DNA of 64,000 nucleotides from Liquorilactobacillus oeni DSM 19972 (GCF_001436275.1 NZ_AZEH01000014.1:1-64000), one strand, 5' to 3'; shown: positions 38,014 to 48,539, numbered from the stretch's first letter. Notes: generated by a model not told the origin, from the letters alone. A program made the numbers and translations.

Positions 38014-38445
38014 TTGAGTAACGGTACACCAGTTTTAATTCATCTAAAAACAAGGCATAGTCAAGATGGAGAAGTAGACGAATATGAAAAAGAATTTCAA
38101 GGCCAAATTTTTCAAATAGGCGATTCACTGTATTTGCGTTATAATGAAGAAAAATATGAAGATGGAGCAACGGTTACCTTCAAAATTTTTGGTGATAGTA
38201 ATAACGTACAATTGACGAGAAAAAAAGAAGATTCGCGAATGCAGCTTTTTTTTGGTGATAGTCAACGGATATCTGCAACTTATCGTACACCATATGGTGA
38301 TATTCCAATTGAAACTGTAACGCCTGATTTGACTATAAGTTTAAAAGAGAACCCCTTAGCTGGTAAGATTAATATCAATTATTTGTTATATAGCGGAGGG
38401 CAACTTTTAGGAGAATATAAAATAAGATTGCAATTTACTACGTAA
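38014..38445 (+). CDS. DUF1934 (YwiB-like) beta-barrel protein
   Basis: 143 residues, mostly beta strands, of the YwiB/DUF1934 lipocalin-like family (PVLIHLKTRHSQDGEVDEYEKEFQGQIF, SLYLRYNEE, TPYGDIPIETVTPDL). TTG start after AAAAGGGGGG. It precedes rpoE by 44 bases, an arrangement common in Firmicutes. Molecular function is unknown. Confidence 0.82.
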   Translation: MSNGTPVLIHLKTRHSQDGEVDEYEKEFQGQIFQIGDSLYLRYNEEKYEDGATVTFKIFGDSNNVQLTRKKEDSRMQLFFGDSQRISATYRTPYGDIPIETVTPDLTISLKENPLAGKININYLLYSGGQLLGEYKIRLQFTT

Positions 38446-38489
38446 AATTGTATGATAATACGTAGACTGTAGAAGGGACGTGTACCAGC

Positions 38490-39065
38490 TTGGAGCTAGA
38501 AATTTTTAAGGATGTCAATAAAAGTGAATTGTCAATGATTGAAGTTGCCCATGCTATCCTTAAACAGCGGGGTGATGTGATTCCCTTTGCTGATTTAGTG
38601 AACGAAGTACAAGAGTATCTCAGCAAAAGCGATGAAGAAATCAGGGAACGGCTTTCGCAATTTTATACTGATTTGAACGTTGATGGCAGTTTTATTTCTT
38701 TAGGCGATAACCTCTGGGGGCTGCGTTCATGGTACCCATACGATTCTATTGATGAAGCAGTAATTCATATTGAAGACGACGATACTAATGAGCCTAAAAG
38801 TAAAAAGCGTAAGAAAGTAAATGCATTTATGTCGGATGCTACAGAAGATGATGATGTGATTGACTATAATAATGATGATCCAGAAGATGGTGATCTGGAT
38901 GCAGATTATGATGATAGCAGCGATGACAAAGAATTAAAAGAGTATAGTAAGGATTTAAGCGACATTGATGATCCAGAAGATGACGAAGAGTTGCCTGATG
39001 GGATAGAAGGTCAGTTAACTGAGCTTTCGGATGATGATGATTTAAATGATGATGATAACGAGTAA
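38490..39065 (+). CDS. rpoE: RNA polymerase delta subunit
   Basis: Gram-positive-specific subunit that lowers non-specific RNA polymerase binding and speeds recycling. The N-terminal globular domain ([45 protein letters not shown]) covers about 95 residues. The rest is a disordered, extremely acidic tail of Asp/Glu. Length 191. The start is TTG 38490 with AGAAGGGA upstream. It is followed by pyrG as in Bacillus. HelD, its functional partner in recycling, is encoded at 3-5 kb. Confidence 0.95.
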   Translation: MELEIFKDVNKSELSMIEVAHAILKQRGDVIPFADLVNEVQEYLSKSDEEIRERLSQFYTDLNVDGSFISLGDNLWGLRSWYPYDSIDEAVIHIEDDDTNEPKSKKRKKVNAFMSDATEDDDVIDYNNDDPEDGDLDADYDDSSDDKELKEYSKDLSDIDDPEDDEELPDGIEGQLTELSDDDDLNDDDNE

Positions 39066-39072
39066 GTCGTAC

Positions 39073-39192
39073 TTGACTGAGATTACATCTTTAGGTACAA
39101 TTCTTATTGGGCACCTCGCATTTTTTGCAGGTTAAGTGAACGGTAAGATTACAAGCTCCCTATTCAAACCGAATAGGGAGCTTGTTGTTTTT
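39073..39192 (+). promoter_or_regulatory. pyrG promoter and CTP-sensing attenuator (B. subtilis type)
   Basis: TTGACT-N17-TACAAT (39073-39101) is followed seven bases later by GGGC at 39109, the expected transcription start. In B. subtilis pyrG, low CTP causes reiterative addition of G at such a GGGC start, and the extra Gs pair with a C-rich terminator arm. Here the terminator at 39151-39192 has the stem CAAGCTCCCTATTC, whose CTCCC can pair with poly-G, followed by a T run. All elements of that mechanism are present. Confidence 0.75.
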
Positions 39193-39198
39193 TTGTGA

Positions 39199-40836
<1,638 letters not shown>

Positions 40837-40917
40837 TAAAAAGGTTCTTAACTTGAACAGTTGTGGTATTCTTAGTATGTGGACTATATCATTACGGTTT
40901 GCATAGGAGTGGTCAAA

Positions 40918-41133
40918 GTGAATGAAGTACAAAAAACACAAGCACTGGCAGAAAAAATTTTAACCTTCCAAGAAAATTTTTCTTTGAACGATGCAGAATT
41001 GTCGCTGGTAAGTCATCTTTCTGTCGAAAAGGTTCATGGGATCAAGGCTGGAAAATATACTCCTAGCTCTGAAGAAGGAAAAACACTTCTTGAGTTTATC
41101 AATAATTACCAAAAGAAAAGTGCTGGTAACTGA
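40918..41133 (+). CDS. Conserved small lactobacillus protein
   Basis: 71 residues (VNEVQKTQALAEKILTFQENFSLNDAEL...). It is helical and soluble, with a possible helix-turn-helix-like middle (LNDAELSLVSHLSVEKVHGIKAGKYTP). From memory it resembles proteins annotated as LBP_cg2779 family in some lactobacilli. GTG 40918 with AGGAG eight bases upstream is chosen over the unsupported ATG at 40879. It lies between pyrG and murA with its own terminator. Function unknown; DNA binding is a weak guess. Confidence 0.65.
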   Translation: MNEVQKTQALAEKILTFQENFSLNDAELSLVSHLSVEKVHGIKAGKYTPSSEEGKTLLEFINNYQKKSAGN

Positions 41134-41160
41134 TAAACTATTCTAAAAACTAATTAACAA

Positions 41161-41196
41161 AGTGGAACTGTGTTATTCATTGCAGTTCCATTTTTA
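41161..41196 (+). terminator. Terminator after the small protein gene
   Basis: TGGAACTG and CAGTTCCA form an 8-bp stem with a 12-base loop, followed by a T-rich tail. Confidence 0.75.
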
Positions 41197-41444
41197 TTGT
41201 TAAAAATTACTTCAAAACCATTTTTGCCCAAGACCGGAAATTTTCTATGAACTGTTTAGCTATAACTTAAAATCTGTTGCCCAATACTTAAAAGTTTACA
41301 GAAATTTCAATTTTTAATTTTGTTTAATAATTGTTTTTATTGAGTTATCATTAATAGTGTAGTTATAGCTTCCAAAATTTAATGAAGCACAATCTATTTT
41401 TGGTTAATATTTAGGAATATTTTCCTTAATTTTAAAGTTTTTGA
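41197..41444. other. AT-rich intergenic stretch, no gene seen
   Basis: About 250 AT-rich bases between the terminator and the murA promoter. I see no reading frame with a ribosome site, no strong hairpin and no repeat. Confidence 0.5.
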
Positions 41445-41540
41445 TTGAAACACTTGGAGCTATCTTGTAGTATTATAAGAGGCACTTTCGATGCCTATAT
41501 TGATATGGGAGCTTACATCCGAGTAAGTTCTTTTTGTGCG
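41445..41540 (+). promoter_or_regulatory. murA promoter and leader terminator-like hairpin
   Basis: TTGAAA-N17-TAGTAT (41445-41473) is a plausible promoter. In the leader, GAGCTTAC and GTAAGTTC pair (8 bp with one G-U) and are followed by TTTTT near 41508-41535, which looks like an intrinsic terminator ahead of the gene. Whether it is conditional is unknown. Confidence 0.45.
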
Positions 41541-41574
41541 TTTTATTTGATACTTAAGTGGAGATTTATAGACA

Positions 41575-42855
41575 ATGAAAAAAATGATTATTAGAGGAGG
41601 GCAGAAACTGTCTGGTGAAGTCACAATAGGCGGAGCCAAAAATAGTACAGTTGCCCTGATTCCGGCAGCAATTTTAGCTGATACACCAGTTAAATTTGAT
41701 TCTGTTCCGGCTATTTTAGATGTACGTAATTTGATGTTGATTTTAAAGTCAATGAATGTAGCTTCTAGTTTTAACAGCGGTGAATTGCAAATTGATCCAA
41801 CACAGATTAAAAGTGTGCCGCTTCCAGGAGGAGCAATTAAAAGTTTAAGAGCTTCTTATTATTTTATGGGAGCTCTTTTGGGAAAATTTGGAAAAGCAAT
41901 CGTCGGTTTTCCAGGTGGGGATAACATCGGACCAAGACCAATAGATCAGCATATAAAGGGATTTCGTGCGCTTGGTGCTAAAGTAGTTGAAAAAAATGAT
42001 GCTGTTCGTATTACCACTGGTGCTGGCGGTCTGCATGGTGCTCGTATTTTCTTTGATATTGTTTCAGTTGGTGCTACAATCAACGTCTTGTTAGCAGCTG
42101 TAAAAGCACAAGGAACAACTGTGATCGAAAATGCAGCTAAAGAACCTGAGATAGTTGATCTTGCAACTTTTTTAAATAATATGGGAGCTAATATTAGAGG
42201 TGCTGGGACTGATGTGATACGCATAAAAGGGGTTTCAACTCTTAAGGCAACAAATACACACACCATTATTCCAGACAGAATTGAAGCTGGAACGTATCTA
42301 GCATTTGCAGCTGCGAATGGTGAAGGTGTTTTGGTCAAAAATGTAATTACAGAGCATCTTGAACCTTTCATTGCTAAGTTGGTCGAAATGGGTGTTTATT
42401 TGGAGGTCCACGAGGATAGCGTGTATGTTGCCGGCGGAAAGGAACTTACGCCTGTCACAGTAAAGACAGCACCTTTTCCCGGCTTTGCGACAGACCTGCA
42501 GCAGCCGATTACTCCCTTGCTAATGAAAGCCAAAGGTAACAGCACAATTATCGATACTTTGTATCCTGAACGAATTAAACATATCTCCGAAATGCAACGA
42601 ATGGGCGGATTGATTGATAGTAAAGACGGTGTTATTACTGTTCGCCACTCAGAAAATTTGCGGGGAGCAGTGGTCAATGCAAGTGAGATTCGTGCAGGTG
42701 TTTCTCTTGTTGGACTTGCTTTGATGTCCAAGGGAACAACTACAATTATTAATGCCGAAAATATTCTACGAGGATATGAAAGAATAGTTGAAAAACTTCA
42801 CGGCCTTTCTGTGGATGTTAAAATTGTTGAGGAAGAAGATAGTCTGATCCGGTGA
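41575..42855 (+). CDS. murA: UDP-GlcNAc 1-carboxyvinyltransferase with Asp in place of catalytic Cys
   Basis: First committed step of peptidoglycan synthesis, transferring enolpyruvate from PEP to UDP-GlcNAc. [17 protein letters not shown] is the substrate loop and [15 protein letters not shown] is family-specific. The active-site loop reads [19 protein letters not shown]: Asp116 sits where E. coli has Cys115, the residue alkylated by fosfomycin. Length is 426 residues. In Bacillus the murAB gene also lies upstream of rho, so this is the MurA2/MurZ-type copy. No Shine-Dalgarno beyond AGTGGAG upstream. Confidence 0.95.
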   Translation: MKKMIIRGGQKLSGEVTIGGAKNSTVALIPAAILADTPVKFDSVPAILDVRNLMLILKSMNVASSFNSGELQIDPTQIKSVPLPGGAIKSLRASYYFMGALLGKFGKAIVGFPGGDNIGPRPIDQHIKGFRALGAKVVEKNDAVRITTGAGGLHGARIFFDIVSVGATINVLLAAVKAQGTTVIENAAKEPEIVDLATFLNNMGANIRGAGTDVIRIKGVSTLKATNTHTIIPDRIEAGTYLAFAAANGEGVLVKNVITEHLEPFIAKLVEMGVYLEVHEDSVYVAGGKELTPVTVKTAPFPGFATDLQQPITPLLMKAKGNSTIIDTLYPERIKHISEMQRMGGLIDSKDGVITVRHSENLRGAVVNASEIRAGVSLVGLALMSKGTTTIINAENILRGYERIVEKLHGLSVDVKIVEEEDSLIR

Positions 42856-42888
42856 TAATTGGGGAATTAGACTCAAGGAGAGAACGTC

Positions 42889-44172
42889 ACGAAAAATTTA
42901 ACTTTAATAGATTTAAAGGATAAGACTTTAAAAGAAATTTACAGCTATGCCCGTGAATTTAAGATACCTTATTATAGCCAGATGAATAAAAAGGAGTTAT
43001 CTTTGGCGGTAATTCGGGCTCAAGCAGCTGAGCAGGGCTACTACTATATGTCAGGTGTATTGGATATCTCTTCTCAACAAGAAGGGTTCGGTTTTTTACG
43101 CCCTATTAATTATGGACCCTCACAAGAAGATATTTACATTTCAGCATCACAAATTCGACGATTTGGATTGCGAAATGGCGACTTGGTGGCAGGAAAGGTA
43201 AGAACGCCAAAACCAAGTGAACGCTATTATGGCTTAATGCATGTTGATACTGTAAATGGCAAGCAGCCTGAAGAAGCTAAACAACGCCCCCATTTTCCAG
43301 CATTAACAGCTCTTTATCCTGATAAACAGATATTGCTTGAAACAGAATCGAACCAGATTTCAACTAGAGTATTGGATCTTTTTGCTCCAGTTGGATTTGG
43401 ACAAAGAGGTTTAATAGTGGCTCCTCCTAAGGCTGGGAAGACTACATTGCTGAAGAGTATTGCAAATGGAATTACGCATAATTATCCTGAAGTTAAATTA
43501 TTAGTTCTTTTGATAGATGAGCGCCCAGAAGAAGTGACTGATCTTGAACGAACTATAGACGGTGAGGTAGTCTACTCCACGTTTGATCAGAGGCCCGAGA
43601 ATCATGTGCGTGTTTCTGAACTGGTCCTTGAACGCGCTATGAGGTTAGTTGAAGACAAACAAGATGTGGTTATTCTGCTCGATTCTTTAACACGTTTAGC
43701 GCGTGCCTATAATTTGGTTGTACCCCCAAGTGGCCGGACACTTTCAGGAGGAATTGATCCGCATGCACTTTTTAAGCCTAAGAAATTCTTTGGTGCTGCT
43801 CGTAATATTGAAGAAGGCGGTAGTTTGACTATTATAGCGACATCACTAGTCGATACGGGTAGTCGAATGGATGATGTTATCTACGAAGAATTCAAAGGAA
43901 CAGGTAATCAGGAGCTTCAGCTGTCTCGTGAACTGGCAGAACGTAGGATTTTTCCTGCAGTAGATCTGAAAAAATCCGGTACTAGGAAAGAAAGTTTGCT
44001 CTTAGGAAAAGAAAAACGAGATTTAATATGGAAGTTGCGCAAAAAAATGGGTGGCGATAATGTCAGACAAGCAGAACAGCTTCTTAAGTTATTGCGCCAG
44101 AACAAGAATAACGAAGAATTGTTAGACAAAGTAACAACCCATAGTTTTGACGGTCATAGTAAAAATCGTTGA
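42889..44172 (+). CDS. rho: Transcription termination factor Rho, apparent ACG start
   Basis: Hexameric RNA-dependent ATPase. The cold-shock-like RNA-binding domain has [21 protein letters not shown]. Walker A is [16 protein letters not shown], the arginine region is [15 protein letters not shown], and the R-loop and Q-loop follow. The N-terminal homology ([32 protein letters not shown]) begins well before the first ATG at 42982. AAGGAG at 42875-42880 is eight bases from an in-frame ACG at 42889. An in-frame TAG at 42868 and no ATG, GTG or TTG between leave ACG as the likely start, giving 427 residues. Confidence 0.92.
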   Translation, partial: TKNLTLIDLKDKTLKEIYSYAREFKIPYYSQMNKKELSLAVIRAQAAEQGYYYMSGVLDISSQQEGFGFLRPINYGPSQEDIYISASQIRRFGLRNGDLVAGKVRTPKPSERYYGLMHVDTVNGKQPEEAKQRPHFPALTALYPDKQILLETESNQISTRVLDLFAPVGFGQRGLIVAPPKAGKTTLLKSIANGITHNYPEVKLLVLLIDERPEEVTDLERTIDGEVVYSTFDQRPENHVRVSELVLERAMRLVEDKQDVVILLDSLTRLARAYNLVVPPSGRTLSGGIDPHALFKPKKFFGAARNIEEGGSLTIIATSLVDTGSRMDDVIYEEFKGTGNQELQLSRELAERRIFPAVDLKKSGTRKESLLLGKEKRDLIWKLRKKMGGDNVRQAEQLLKLLRQNKNNEELLDKVTTHSFDGHSKNR

Positions 44173-44245
44173 GGTGAAAAAGTTTGATTGCAACTCAATT
44201 TTTTTCATGGTAAAATATTTATTGTTGTAGCATTAAAGGTCAACT

Positions 44246-44276
44246 CTGGCGCAGCAAATGCGTCAGGGCAAAGGAG
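44246..44276 (+). promoter_or_regulatory. rpmE2 leader hairpin next to the ribosome site
   Basis: CTGGCGCA and TGCGTCAG pair (8 bp, one G-U, 5-base loop), and AAGGAG follows four bases later. L31 genes in Firmicutes often carry autoregulatory leaders. This hairpin, adjacent to the Shine-Dalgarno, is a candidate site. Confidence 0.45.
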
Positions 44277-44285
44277 AGTATATTA

Positions 44286-44537
44286 ATGAAAAAAGGAATC
44301 CATCCAGAATATCATAAAGTTGTTTTTCAAGATTCTGTTACAGGATATAAGTTTCTTTCAGGATCAACAAAAAATTCTGCTGAAACTATTGAATGGGAAG
44401 ACGGTAATTCATATCCTTTAATACGTGTTGAAATTTCCTGTGATTCTCATCCATTCTACACAGGACGTCAGAAATTCACTCAAGCTGATGGCCGTGTCGA
44501 TCGTTTCAACAAAAAATATGGTTTTGCTAATAAATAA
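44286..44537 (+). CDS. rpmE2: Ribosomal protein L31, type B
   Basis: 83-residue L31 of the zinc-independent type: the start [24 protein letters not shown] lacks the CxxC zinc ligands of type A, and [21 protein letters not shown] is the family C-terminus. ATG follows AAGGAG. It lies downstream of rho, as in Bacillus. Its expression is often derepressed by zinc limitation in relatives, but no Zur box is visible here. Confidence 0.97.
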   Translation: MKKGIHPEYHKVVFQDSVTGYKFLSGSTKNSAETIEWEDGNSYPLIRVEISCDSHPFYTGRQKFTQADGRVDRFNKKYGFANK

Positions 44538-44560
44538 TTTTTATAATTATTCTATAGTAC

Positions 44561-44603
44561 GAAAAACTGGACTTCTCTTAAAAAGAGCTGCCCAGTTTTT
44601 TTG
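44561..44603 (+). terminator. Terminator downstream of rpmE2
   Basis: AAAAACTGG and CCAGTTTTT stem with an inner CTCTT/AAGAG pairing and seven T. Confidence 0.85.
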
Positions 44604-44634
44604 TTGTACTTCTAAATTTTTAATTAAATGAAAA

Positions 44635-45855
44635 CTAAGTTTGCTTTTTTGTAGTGAAAAGTACCCAGAAGAAACCAATTACTAAAACTATTGAGGTAGA
44701 GATAAAAACAGCATCATAATTCCACATCCCCGAAACACTAGAACCAAGCAATGGACCAGCTACATTTCCCAGCGCTTGAAATGATTGATTATAACTGAAA
44801 ATGCGCCCAGTTGCTTCTGCAGGGGTGTTTTTAGCAAGAAGAGTTTGAACTGCAGGCAATAATGCTCCATCGGAAATTCCTACTAGAAAACGGAGTGAAC
44901 CGAATTGCCAGATATTGGTAACTAACGCCATTGGTAAAAAGACAGCAGCTGCAAACAGCATTCCTAGCTTAAGTATACGTGCTGTCCCGATACGATCTCC
45001 TAAGGCCCCAAGGCGGGGAGCTGCAAGTAAAGTAGCAACTCCAGGAAGAGAGGCAACGAGTCCGCTTGCAATGGTGATGGGGCCGGTATTGTGCATCAGT
45101 TGGCGTACATAGAGGCTGATGATAGGGCTAATAGAAAAGTTTCCTAGCTGTATCAAGAGAGTGGTAAGTAACATACCGATTACTATTCTTGGACTTTTTA
45201 GGCTGCGGAAAATTGCACGTCCGCTTTGCAGCTCATCTTTTTCAAGCGGCTGGAACTTTTCTTTTACGAAAAGGGCGCTGAGTAAAAAAACTAGGAATAA
45301 AATAATTCCAGTAAGGAAAAAAGTCAGTCGATATCCGAAAACAGCAGCTATGACCCCACCGACTAATGGTCCAAAAAGAGTACCTGTTACATTTCCGGTA
45401 ATTAAGATGCCAAGTGCTTTGCCGCTATGTTCTTTAGGAGTCTCTGTTGCAATCAGAGCATTAGAATTGCTTACGTATCCGGAAAAAATTCCTTGAAGGA
45501 GCCGCAGCAATATTAATTGATTTACGTTTGTGACTAAACCCATTGCAGCAATAACAATTGCCATTCCAAATGAAGCACGTAAAATCATTACTTTTCTGCC
45601 TTTGCGATCTGCAAGCTTCCCCCAAAAGGGAGAGACAATCGCCATTACTAAAAATGTTGCGGAATATGTCAGTCCACTATAAAAATTAAGCTGTGCCTTG
45701 GAAAAGTTACCAAGAGTATCGATGTATAGTGAAAGAAAGGGCATTACCAAACTAAAAGCGATGCCAGCCATGAAAGTGCCAATCCAAAGTATAATCAGGT
45801 TCTTTTCCCATAGTTTTCGCGGTCGCAGGAAAAATTCTTTGAACTTTTGCAGCAA
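44635..45855 (-). CDS. MFS multidrug-type efflux transporter
   Basis: 406 residues with twelve predicted membrane segments. Motif A is GKLADRKGRKVMILRA between helices 2 and 3, with a second copy GALGDRIGTARILKLG in the C-half. The helix-5 region ILITGNVTGTLFGPLVGG has the drug:H+ antiporter signature. It resembles PmrA/NorA-like exporters. It starts at TTG 45855 after GGGGGGAG. It stands alone, convergent with rpmE2 and divergent from the NCS2 permease. The substrate is unknown. Confidence 0.85.
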   Translation of the reverse strand: MLQKFKEFFLRPRKLWEKNLIILWIGTFMAGIAFSLVMPFLSLYIDTLGNFSKAQLNFYSGLTYSATFLVMAIVSPFWGKLADRKGRKVMILRASFGMAIVIAAMGLVTNVNQLILLRLLQGIFSGYVSNSNALIATETPKEHSGKALGILITGNVTGTLFGPLVGGVIAAVFGYRLTFFLTGIILFLVFLLSALFVKEKFQPLEKDELQSGRAIFRSLKSPRIVIGMLLTTLLIQLGNFSISPIISLYVRQLMHNTGPITIASGLVASLPGVATLLAAPRLGALGDRIGTARILKLGMLFAAAVFLPMALVTNIWQFGSLRFLVGISDGALLPAVQTLLAKNTPAEATGRIFSYNQSFQALGNVAGPLLGSSVSGMWNYDAVFISTSIVLVIGFFWVLFTTKKQT

Positions 45856-45971
45856 TTGACTCCCCCCCTTATGTAATTTAGTTTCAGATTAATAATCTAA
45901 TTGTCCCTAAAAAAGACAATAATAGCAACCGATAAACAATAATTGGTTAAATTGTGAAGCTTATTAAATAA

Positions 45972-46087
45972 TTGACTTTAAATACGAACATTAATATCAG
46001 TAGCTATTTGTATTTACATTTTTTTATCCTTATAGTATAGTATCTATCGGGTTATATAACCAAAGAAGAACTTTAATGTTCGTAAAA
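45972..46087 (+). promoter_or_regulatory. NCS2 permease control region with two inverted PurBoxes
   Basis: AAATACGAACATT (45980-45992) matches the PurBox with one change. AATGTTCGTAAAA (46075-46087) is a second box in reverse. Together they form an 11-bp inverted repeat (ACGAACATTAA / TTAATGTTCGT). TTTACA-N17-TATAGT (46013-46041) between them is the promoter. One box is upstream and one is in the leader, which suits PurR control through looping. Confidence 0.6.
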
Positions 46088-46101
46088 AAGGGGTAAGAGT
46101 T

Positions 46102-47409
46102 TTGAAGGAAAAGGTAGCATCATATTTTCACATCAAAGAGCTCGAAACAAATTTTGGGCGTGAGATATTAGCTGGGTTCACCACTTTTATTTCAATGGCA
46201 TATATATTATTCGTTAACCCAAGCGTTTTAGGAGCATCTGGGATGGATAAGGGAGCAGTTTTTACAGCAACTGCTCTGGCCAGTGCATTGGGATGTCTTT
46301 TAATGGGATTGCTTGCTAGATATCCCATCGCAACGGCTCCTGCACTCGGGATAAATGCATTCTTTACCTACTCTGTCTGTATCGGAATGAAAGTTCCGTG
46401 GCAGACTGCTTTAGCTGGTGTCTTTGTAGCATCGTTAATTTTTTTGTTAATCACAATTTTCAAATTGCGCGAGTTGATCATAGATGCGATTCCGGCAAAT
46501 CTGAAATATGCAATATCAGCAGGAATTGGTCTATTTATTGCTTTTATTGGTTTGGCGGATGGAGGATTAATTATTGCTGACAAGTCTACACTGGTCAAAC
46601 TGGGCAGCTTTTCGGGGACAACATGGTTGACAATTTTTGGTTTGATCGTTACTGCTATTTTACTAGTTAAGCATGTTCCAGGCGGTATTTTTATTGGGAT
46701 GATTGCGACTTCATTGCTGGGAATCATTACAGGAATGATTAAGTTGCCGACAGCTTTGATCTCTCCTGCACCAAGCTTGGCACCAACTTTCTTAGTAGCA
46801 GCTAAACATATTGGTGATATTAATTCTATGCAGTTAATAGTTGTTGTCTTAACATTCCTTTTGGTTACATTTTTCGATACGGCTGGGACGTTAGTAGGCC
46901 TTGCTCAACAGGCAGGTTTTCTTCGGAATAATAAAATGCCGCGTGTTGGCAAGGCTTTGATGTCTGATTCGGTTGCGATGACTGCAGGTTCGCTTCTTGG
47001 AACTTCTCCTGTAGGTGCATATGTAGAATCTTCTGCTGGGATAGCCGTTGGCGGCAGGTCAGGGCTTACCGCAGTTGTAACAGGCCTTCTTTTCATAGTT
47101 GGAATGTTTTTTTCTCCTTTATTAGCTGTTGTTACAAGCCAAGTTACAGCTCCAGCTTTGATTATCGTAGGTGTTTTAATGGCTCAGAGTATGAAAAAAA
47201 TCGAATGGGAAAAAATGGAGATTGCCATTCCTTCTTTCTTGATTCTGTTGGGGATGCCATTGACGTATAGTATTTCAGATGGGCTTGCACTGGGAGTAAT
47301 TGCTTACCCAATTACAATGATCGCTGCAAAAAGAGGTAAAGAAGTTCATCCTATTATGTACCTGCTATTCTTTGTCTTCATTGGTTTTTTCTGGATCCTT
47401 AATAAATAA
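46102..47409 (+). CDS. NCS2-family purine permease
   Basis: 435 residues with about twelve to fourteen membrane segments. Family hallmarks of the PbuG/PbuO (AzgA-like) subgroup are GFTTFISMAYILFVNP, ALGINAFFTYSV, FFDTAGTLVGLAQQAG and GTSPVGAYVESSAGIAVGGRSGLTAVVTG. These transport adenine, guanine or hypoxanthine with protons. TTG 46102 follows AAAGGGGTAAGAG. Two candidate PurBoxes flank its promoter, so PurR (24.2 kb) probably controls it. Confidence 0.93.
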   Translation: MKEKVASYFHIKELETNFGREILAGFTTFISMAYILFVNPSVLGASGMDKGAVFTATALASALGCLLMGLLARYPIATAPALGINAFFTYSVCIGMKVPWQTALAGVFVASLIFLLITIFKLRELIIDAIPANLKYAISAGIGLFIAFIGLADGGLIIADKSTLVKLGSFSGTTWLTIFGLIVTAILLVKHVPGGIFIGMIATSLLGIITGMIKLPTALISPAPSLAPTFLVAAKHIGDINSMQLIVVVLTFLLVTFFDTAGTLVGLAQQAGFLRNNKMPRVGKALMSDSVAMTAGSLLGTSPVGAYVESSAGIAVGGRSGLTAVVTGLLFIVGMFFSPLLAVVTSQVTAPALIIVGVLMAQSMKKIEWEKMEIAIPSFLILLGMPLTYSISDGLALGVIAYPITMIAAKRGKEVHPIMYLLFFVFIGFFWILNK

Positions 47410-47481
47410 ACAAAAATTTTTTTAAAAAATTCTGGGCATAGCCAAGAAAGCAGATATTGAAAAAAATTATTAAACATGTTC

Positions 47482-47527
47482 AAAAAGACCGCGACGAATG
47501 TTTGCTATTGCCGTAGTCTTTTTTTGA
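47482..47527 (+). terminator. Terminator downstream of the NCS2 permease
   Basis: AAAGAC...AGTCTTT stem with a long, partly paired loop, followed by a T run. Confidence 0.65.
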
Positions 47528-47607
47528 GCATATTTAGCTAAAGGAGAACGCAAGGTGTTATTATAGATACAAGGTAAAGCGCAATTTTAAGAAAAGAGCA
47601 AGAGCCT

Positions 47608-48414
47608 ATGGAAACTAAAAGTGAAGATTTAAAAAAAATCGGCCATCATACTATGAATCTTTATCAAATTGAAATGAATGAACTCAAACAAAGATCCATT
47701 TTAATAGAAAAACTTATTCCCAAGACAGGTGCTATTAGTCCTTTTAAGTTAACAGCTTTAAATATTAAAGTTGTAGATGAGAATGTCCTTTTGCGCATTC
47801 GCTTAGAAAATAGCCAAGACGCTAAGGTAGGAGTTTTAAACTTTGCCAGTCCTGTCGTTCCTGGTGGAAATTTTCTTGAAGGAGTGAATGCTCAAGAACA
47901 GACACTTTGCCGTAATAGTTTTTTATACCCTGAACTATTAAAATATAAGAAAAACTATTACCGTCTAAATCAAAAGAACCCGCATAACTTTTTTTATAGT
48001 CCTGCTTTTATTTTTGGACAAAACATTAAAATTTTGCGTGATGAAACTGAAAAAAGTTATCTTTCAAAAGAATGTTTAGTAGATGTTTTGAGTATTGCAG
48101 CTCCTGATGTTAAAGCAATGAGAAAACATGGTTTACAAGTAAAAAAAGATGAGATTGAAAAAGACCTTGAGGTTAAGGTCAAGCAAATTCTGCGTCAATT
48201 TAAGCTTTCTGGAGATACCATTTTGATAATGGGGGCATTTGGATGCGGCAGTTTTGGCAACGATCCCCAGCTGGTTGCACGGATTTTTAAGAAACAATTG
48301 TATACAGGTGAATTTGCAGGCTGTTTTTCAGACACCTTTTTTTCCATTTATAACGACCCTGTTTCCCTAGCAGCGTTTTCAGCTGTTTTTGCAAAGAAAA
48401 GTATTACTAATTAA
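47608..48414 (+). CDS. Microbial PARG-like (TIGR02452) protein with altered catalytic signature
   Basis: 268-residue macrodomain-fold protein of the bacterial poly(ADP-ribose) glycohydrolase-like family. VLNFASPVVPGGNFLEGVNAQEQTLCRNS and IMGAFGCGSFGNDPQLVARIF are the family blocks. Family members normally read PGGG...AQEE; here the third Gly is Asn88 and the second Glu of QEE, the catalytic residue, is Gln98. The fold may thus bind ADP-ribose without cleaving it. ATG 47608 follows AGAGCAAGAG. It is monocistronic, with a terminator at 48.54 kb. A sirtuin that could make O-acetyl-ADP-ribose lies at 10.7 kb but is not linked. Confidence 0.85.
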   Translation: METKSEDLKKIGHHTMNLYQIEMNELKQRSILIEKLIPKTGAISPFKLTALNIKVVDENVLLRIRLENSQDAKVGVLNFASPVVPGGNFLEGVNAQEQTLCRNSFLYPELLKYKKNYYRLNQKNPHNFFYSPAFIFGQNIKILRDETEKSYLSKECLVDVLSIAAPDVKAMRKHGLQVKKDEIEKDLEVKVKQILRQFKLSGDTILIMGAFGCGSFGNDPQLVARIFKKQLYTGEFAGCFSDTFFSIYNDPVSLAAFSAVFAKKSITN

Positions 48415-48539
48415 TTAAGACGCAATAACAAATGGTGAATCAACAAGAGAGGGGCACAAGAGCTAACTTGGGCGGTAAAATACCAAAGATAGATAGAAGG
48501 AGGAGTTAGGAGCTTCATAAAAAAGATGTAGGATAAATT

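Noticed and set aside
46042-46101. Purine riboswitch upstream of the NCS2 permease
   Set aside because: The conserved loop bases and three-way junction of guanine riboswitches are absent; PurBoxes explain the control region better.
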